Below are positions 59,777-64,000 of a stretch of DNA of 64,000 nt, piece by piece; position 1 is the stretch's first letter, and each line of letters starts with the position of its first letter. A model generated the notes under the pieces. That model did no database searches, was not told where the DNA came from, and saw only the letters and a program-made list of their open reading frames with translations. The position numbers were made by a program, and so were the translations under genes. This DNA is from Nannobrachium achirus (lineage: Eukaryota > Chordata > Actinopteri > Myctophiformes > Myctophidae), in assembly GCA_963921795.1 (NCBI GenBank), contig OY997652.1:18982940-19046939 (forward strand). Reading direction: 5' to 3'.

Positions 59777-60245
59777 TTGTGTGTGTGTGTGTGTGTGTGT
59801 GCGCTTGCGTGCGTGCGTGCGCACGTGCGTGCGTGTGTGTGTGTGTGTGTGTGCATGTGTGCACGTGTGTGTGCGCGTGCGTGTGTGATGTATTCCCCAT
59901 CATCCCTTGGCAATAATATGTGAGTGACACTGGTTTGGAAAAGAACATGTTTTGACCCAGATTAATTATATAAATTCTCAATATCCATAAAATATATAAG
60001 AATAGTGATAGTGATCTTGGTACATTTTGCCATTTTAGTCATCCTGGTGTTATATCTCCATGTGACCCAACCAATGATCCAAGATCAGTGCTCTTTATTC
60101 TTAGGTTTGTGAATAAGGCCCCTGATCTATACAGATGAGTTATAGAGAGTTTATGTTTAGACTGTTGTGGATGTTTGGGACTTTGCATAGGCCTGGCAGT
60201 AAACACTGTTATTTTAGATGTGTGTGAGTGGAAGAAGAAAATAAA
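59161..60245. other. inpp5j 3' UTR and flank
   Basis: Contains the GT-rich microsatellite at 59653-59888 and a poly(A) signal candidate AATAAA at 60240-60245. Confidence 0.5.
59653..59888. repeat. Compound (TG)n/(TGCG)n microsatellite
   Basis: GT repeat with TTTG, TGCG and CATG interruptions. Frames on both strands here are artefacts. Confidence 0.96.
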
Positions 60246-61139
60246 AATATACTACATGCAAACGTTTTCCTTCGTGCTGGATAAACAACAATACTGTAAC
60301 AAGGGGAAAACATCTATACATAGTGTGTTGCCTAATGCTGTACTGCTGGGATGATAGTGTTGGGACAAAGTAAAGTCTTTATGAGCCAGAGATTTGAGAG
60401 AGGATGGAGACTGTAAGAAAGCAGCTTATCATGTGGGGAAATCATGTGGGTTGATATTCTGTGGCTACTGAATGGCATACAATTTATTTCCCACAGCCTT
60501 TTGGCTAAATATAAAATGTGTCAGCTGTCATTGCATATTTCCATGGCATTCATATAATGTTGCGCAGGATGTTGCACTATTATGTTTTGTATTGGCAAAT
60601 GCTGAGATTTCAATCCTGCCAGATAGATGCTCACAGCTTATAGAGGACCCCCTATTGTTAGCACTCAGGTTAATTACTCTGTGGATTAGCTCAGATGTGA
60701 AACCTAAGCGTTATACTCAAACAACAAGGGGATATTTGACTTTCTGTCAAATATAAGAAACTCCACCCGATTTGAGCAAAGCATGTCTGTTTATATTGTA
60801 GCTTGAGACTATACTTAAGCAAAACAGCCTGTCCTTAAAGCAATATTTAACTTGTAGAAATGTTTTGCACACTGAAGACACTTTCACTGTTAACTTTTCT
60901 GGGGATATTGACTGTGTCAATACAGTAATGATATTTTGCATGTATCTTGCTTGTAATGATAATTAAAAAGACGAAAGAAGAAACCCATATACACAGAATA
61001 AAATAATAGGGCAAAAATTGATTGTTAGAATTTTGAAATTGGGAAAGCAAAATCACTGCAGATCAACTTTCCTTGTTGGCTTTTCAAGAACTCCAATTGC
61101 ATTCAATTAAATGTCATATAGCCCATATGCTATTTTAAA
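60246..61139. other. Intergenic DNA, nothing recognised
   Basis: AT-rich, no exon or repeat family identified. Confidence 0.4.
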
Positions 61140-61315
61140 TGTATGGGCTCTTATGCCTTATTGATATGACAATAGACTGACAGGAAATGGGGAGAGAGAT
61201 GAGGAGTGACACGCAGTAAAGGTTGTTGGGAACGGGATTCAAACCCGCAACATGTTCTCAGGCTGGTGTTGAAACCTGTGCCAGCCCAGGACCACTACGT
61301 CGGCGCTCCCGGCCA
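61140..61315 (-). mobile_element. tRNA-derived SINE, GACAGGAAATGG family
   Basis: It carries TATTGATATGACAATAGACT, GACAGGAAATGGGGAGAGAG, GAGTGACACGCAG, then GGGATTCAAACCCGC (reversed B box) and a reversed A-box-like end. Partner of 16680-16855. Confidence 0.75.
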
Positions 61316-61899
61316 CATATACCCTATTTTAAGGCTACTGTGTAGTCTTGACAAAACAACTGGAAAGCCATCTGGCCAAATCAGTTGAGTGACTGTCCAA
61401 TTTAATGCCAAATTAATTTTCTCATTAATTTCAATTTAATTAATTAACATTGATCTTGAAATTGAAACTATTTGAATGACTAATATTTTCCGTGACTAAT
61501 GTCATGGAAAACTTGATCACTGAAATGTGTAGCTTTTCAATTATTCATTGTTTAAATTTAAATCTAAATTTAAACAATAAATGTAAACAAAGTTCTTAAT
61601 AACATAGTTGTTAAAATATGTTATTTACATATTTAACCTCCTGGACCCCTGATCTAATGTAAATAACGTATATGATTAGTTAGACCAGGGGTCTCCAGTC
61701 CCCTATAGAACGAGAGAACGTCTAGAACGCCTGGCGTCACTTTCCACACTACCAGTAGAAAGCCTGGTTTCTATTCCGCATTAACTAGAGTGATCCGCGC
61801 TAGAGCCCGCCTACTGTATCCGGTAACCACAACCTCACATACAATGCAAGCGCGAGTTCCGTACCAGCTCTACATCTAGACCGGATCAGCAACCTGAAA

Positions 61900-62240
61900 T
61901 GCGAATCGACCACAGTCAATTCTAACGCGAGCCCTCCCCTTTGCATCACATGGTCTTCATTCATTGGCTAAAACGATAAAGACACGGATTTGGGACCACT
62001 CGGCCAAAACACAGGTTCTTGTATCGTCTCTTATTTAAGCTGTGTGAGTGAACCGTCAACCCTCTATTTATAAGAAACGCAATCTTTCTATCGCGTTTAT
62101 GGTTTATTATCGGTAAGAGACAACCGGTTTTTGATAACTCGACAAATACATTGGAAAAGAACCACCACCGAGACTGCATTATTATCATTCTAAAAGCTAG
62201 TTTGCTATCTCGATTCTCGAGTGTTTTCAGGTCTTTTAAA
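61900..62240 (+). promoter_or_regulatory. mat2a promoter and 5' UTR
   Basis: An inverted CCAAT box (ATTGG, 61963-61967) lies about 65 bp upstream of a TATA-like TTATTTAAG (62031-62039). The 5' UTR then runs to the ATG at 62241. The spacing is typical of a focused promoter. Confidence 0.5.
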
Positions 62241-62334
62241 ATGAACGGCCAGCTGCTGAACGGTTTCCATAACTCTCTTATTGATGAAGGCTGTTTTCTC
62301 TTCACTTCTGAGTCGGTCGGAGAGGGACATCCAG
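62241..62334 (+). CDS. mat2a: S-adenosylmethionine synthase 2, first coding exon
   Basis: The exon encodes 31 residues plus one base: MNGQLLNGFH at the start and FLFTSESVGEGHP at the end, followed by a GTGAGT donor. TSESVGEGHP is the invariant N-terminal motif of methionine adenosyltransferases; its His contacts the ATP phosphates. MNGQL-NGFH and FLFTSES match MAT2A rather than MAT1A (MNGPV...). The enzyme makes S-adenosylmethionine from methionine and ATP in the cytosol and nucleus. The next exon (expected to begin with DKICDQ) was not found before 64000, so intron 1 exceeds 1.6 kb. Confidence 0.93.
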
Positions 62335-62610
62335 GTGAGTTGATCTGGTGGTCATCATGTCAGTTCTTTCCTGGAGAGGAGAACGAGCATGTTGGGCTTT
62401 TCTCAGCAGCAGCAGCAAGGTCATGTGTGGCATCATGTTGTTTAGCCTGCCCCTGCAGCGCATGCCTTCAGTCAGTCCTATTCAACGATCTTAAAAATAG
62501 CAGTAGGCTATAATACACAAAAGCATTGTACATCTCCTTTTGTAGTTGTTGAAAGATTATGTACGTTTTCGCCTGTAATGACGACATGCCCAAAATTGGT
62601 TGACAGTGGT

Positions 62611-62800
62611 GTAAAAAGTAACCGACTCAAACCGAGTACATTTACTCAAGTAATTACTACAAGTAATTATTTGGGTACAATTTCGAGGTGTTAGAACTTT
62701 ACTTGAGTATTTCCAATTTCCAATAATTGTACTTTTGCTCCACTACATCTCGGATCCAAATGTGTACTTTTACACTACATGTATTTGAAAACTTTTACTA
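62611..62800. mobile_element. 'CAGTGGTGTAAAAAGTAAC' MITE fragment in mat2a intron 1
   Basis: The left end is CAGTGGTGTAAAAAGTAAC, followed by TTTACTCAAGTAATTAC and TTTGCTCCACTACATCT blocks. It is the reverse-orientation relative of the elements at 9960 and 19020. Confidence 0.65.
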
Positions 62801-62871
62801 GTTACCTTGCAGAATATTTCTTATCTAATTGTATGTTAACATTACAAAACGACAGTATTGATTGATTGATT

Positions 62872-63036
62872 GAAGACTTTATTAGAAGTTTGCATAGGAA
62901 AAGGTACAGTTTCATGACGGTACAGTTCACTGGTACAAGGTCTACTAAAAGGAGATCCATGAAAAGACTAAGCTTATTTCCACTGGAAACCATTGAAGTA
63001 TCTCATATAACATTGAATGACAGACAAATAGAACAC
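62872..63036. repeat. Dispersed repeat shared with 33841-34000
   Basis: AAAAGGTACAGTTTCATGAC, GTACAGTTCACTGGTACA and CTCATATAACATTGAATGAC recur in the slc35e4 intron copy. Confidence 0.8.
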
Positions 63037-63249
63037 ATTCTTTGACTGTTATGTAATGATATCCACAGCCTACTCACAACAATAGTACCAGGCTGTGATA
63101 TCATTGATTCGTACAAATCATGCTATATTGCATCATTCAAAAAAACGTCTTCATTCGGGGGGTTGCTAATAATCAAGGCTAACCAACGCCACCACGTTCC
63201 TTCAGGCTCGGCCACGCGTGGAGCTTGTCAACGTAAAGAACGACGTCTT

Positions 63250-63333
63250 GCGCCGAAAACAGCTGATCTACAAGCCCACAACGCGTCGCGGGCGCAACTC
63301 GTTGTGAGCTTGATGATCTGCTACTTTTCGGCG
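63250..63333. repeat. GATCTACAAGC-type hairpin in mat2a intron 1
   Basis: GCGCCGAAAACAGCTGATCT... pairs with ...GATCTGCTACTTTTCGGCGC. The outer GCGCCG/CGGCGC extends the stem into flank. No enclosing MITE recognised. Confidence 0.9.
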
Positions 63334-64000
63334 CGCGGCACCGTTGTTATGGTAGCAATGGCTGCATTTCTGAACTGGAACATAGATAGACTAATCTTAT
63401 ATTTAAATAATTGGCTATGTTAAATGACCGCATAATGTGGTGGTCTAATGTAATGGAAGCGTGCAGGAGCCGGCTTGACAATATTATTTTTGTCCAGTCC
63501 AGACTTGTTAATGTTATCCTGGTGTTAGCCAGGTACAGTTACAGTAGTAGCAAACGGTTGCCACCGGTGTTGCATCATTTATTTCCCAAAGACTGATTCA
63601 TGAAGAAATCAAGAATAATCTTAAGAAATTCTATAAATCTTCATGCAACCAGACTTTCGGTTGCCTCTTCAAGAATAAAATGTTGAATAACTTTCTAATA
63701 GAAATTAAACATGTATTTCAACAGACAGATATCTTGCAGTTTATGTCATTGTATCAATGCATTTAACAACACAAGACTGTAGCAGTGTTTCCCATCTACT
63801 GTCTCAACAAAATGAAATGCTCTGCTGACTGGTCCTTCACTGCTGCAACCACATCACTGTGTTTTATGGTAATCTGTATATCTGGAAGCTTACATTGGCC
63901 AAGGATTTGTTACGAAACTCGCAAGCAAAACATTCCTTTAGTCATGGAAAACTTGCAAAGATCATGAAGTTTGATAATTCTGTGTTACATTCCTTAAAGA
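63334..64000. other. mat2a intron 1, nothing recognised
   Basis: AT-rich sequence without a recognised exon or repeat. Confidence 0.4.

Noticed and set aside
59597..59981. Frames up to 115 codons on both strands
   Set aside because: Microsatellite translation again; no codon pattern beyond the repeat.

Overview
This window is vertebrate nuclear DNA, almost certainly from a ray-finned (teleost) fish. The genes have many short coding exons with GT-AG introns. The proteins are vertebrate families. The DNA between exons is full of fish-type hAT MITEs, tRNA-derived SINEs, LINE ends, a BEL/Pao retrotransposon and long (TG)n or (TA)n microsatellites. I do not name a species.

All six host genes read on the + strand: the last three exons of a V-ATPase a2 subunit (atp6v0a2, 4347-7615); osbp2/ORP4 (ORD exons 16959-22702, with damaged-looking coiled-coil exons from about 16042); slc35e4 (33169-37211, two exons, 389 aa); a short smoothelin, smtn-like (42455-45735, seven coding exons, 258 aa); inpp5j (48808-58764, thirteen coding exons, 799 aa); and the first coding exon of mat2a (62241-62334). 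OSBP2, SLC35E4, SMTN and INPP5J lie together on human 22q12.2, so the middle of the window is a conserved block; atp6v0a2 and mat2a are flanking genes. They do not form one pathway: the products are a proton pump subunit, a sterol/PI4P-binding protein, a putative nucleotide-sugar transporter, an actin-binding CH protein, a PI(4,5)P2/PI(3,4,5)P3 5-phosphatase and SAM synthetase.

Mobile DNA by region: 1-4211, an antisense BEL/Pao element in an atp6v0a2 intron. 4.5-7.5 kb, a TIR MITE, a hAT MITE and a Harbinger-like element nested in a second hAT MITE. 7.6-16 kb, intergenic DNA with a local duplication, SINEs, fold-backs and a 665-bp Mutator-like fold-back with a 9-bp target duplication. 16-22.7 kb, osbp2 introns carrying hAT MITEs, one abutting a splice acceptor. 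27.2-31.2 kb, a 4-kb DNA transposon with terminal inverted repeats, ten subterminal copies of one 14-mer, and a spliced minus-strand gene of a family I cannot name. 47-64 kb, more hAT MITEs, including one that starts 11 bp after the inpp5j stop codon.

The strongest unexplained signal is a hairpin built on AAATAGCAGATCTACAAGC and its reverse complement. It occurs about 17 times, inside at least five hAT-type MITE families with different termini, inside the 4-kb transposon, and at sites with no visible host element. The arms stay self-complementary while loops and flanks differ.
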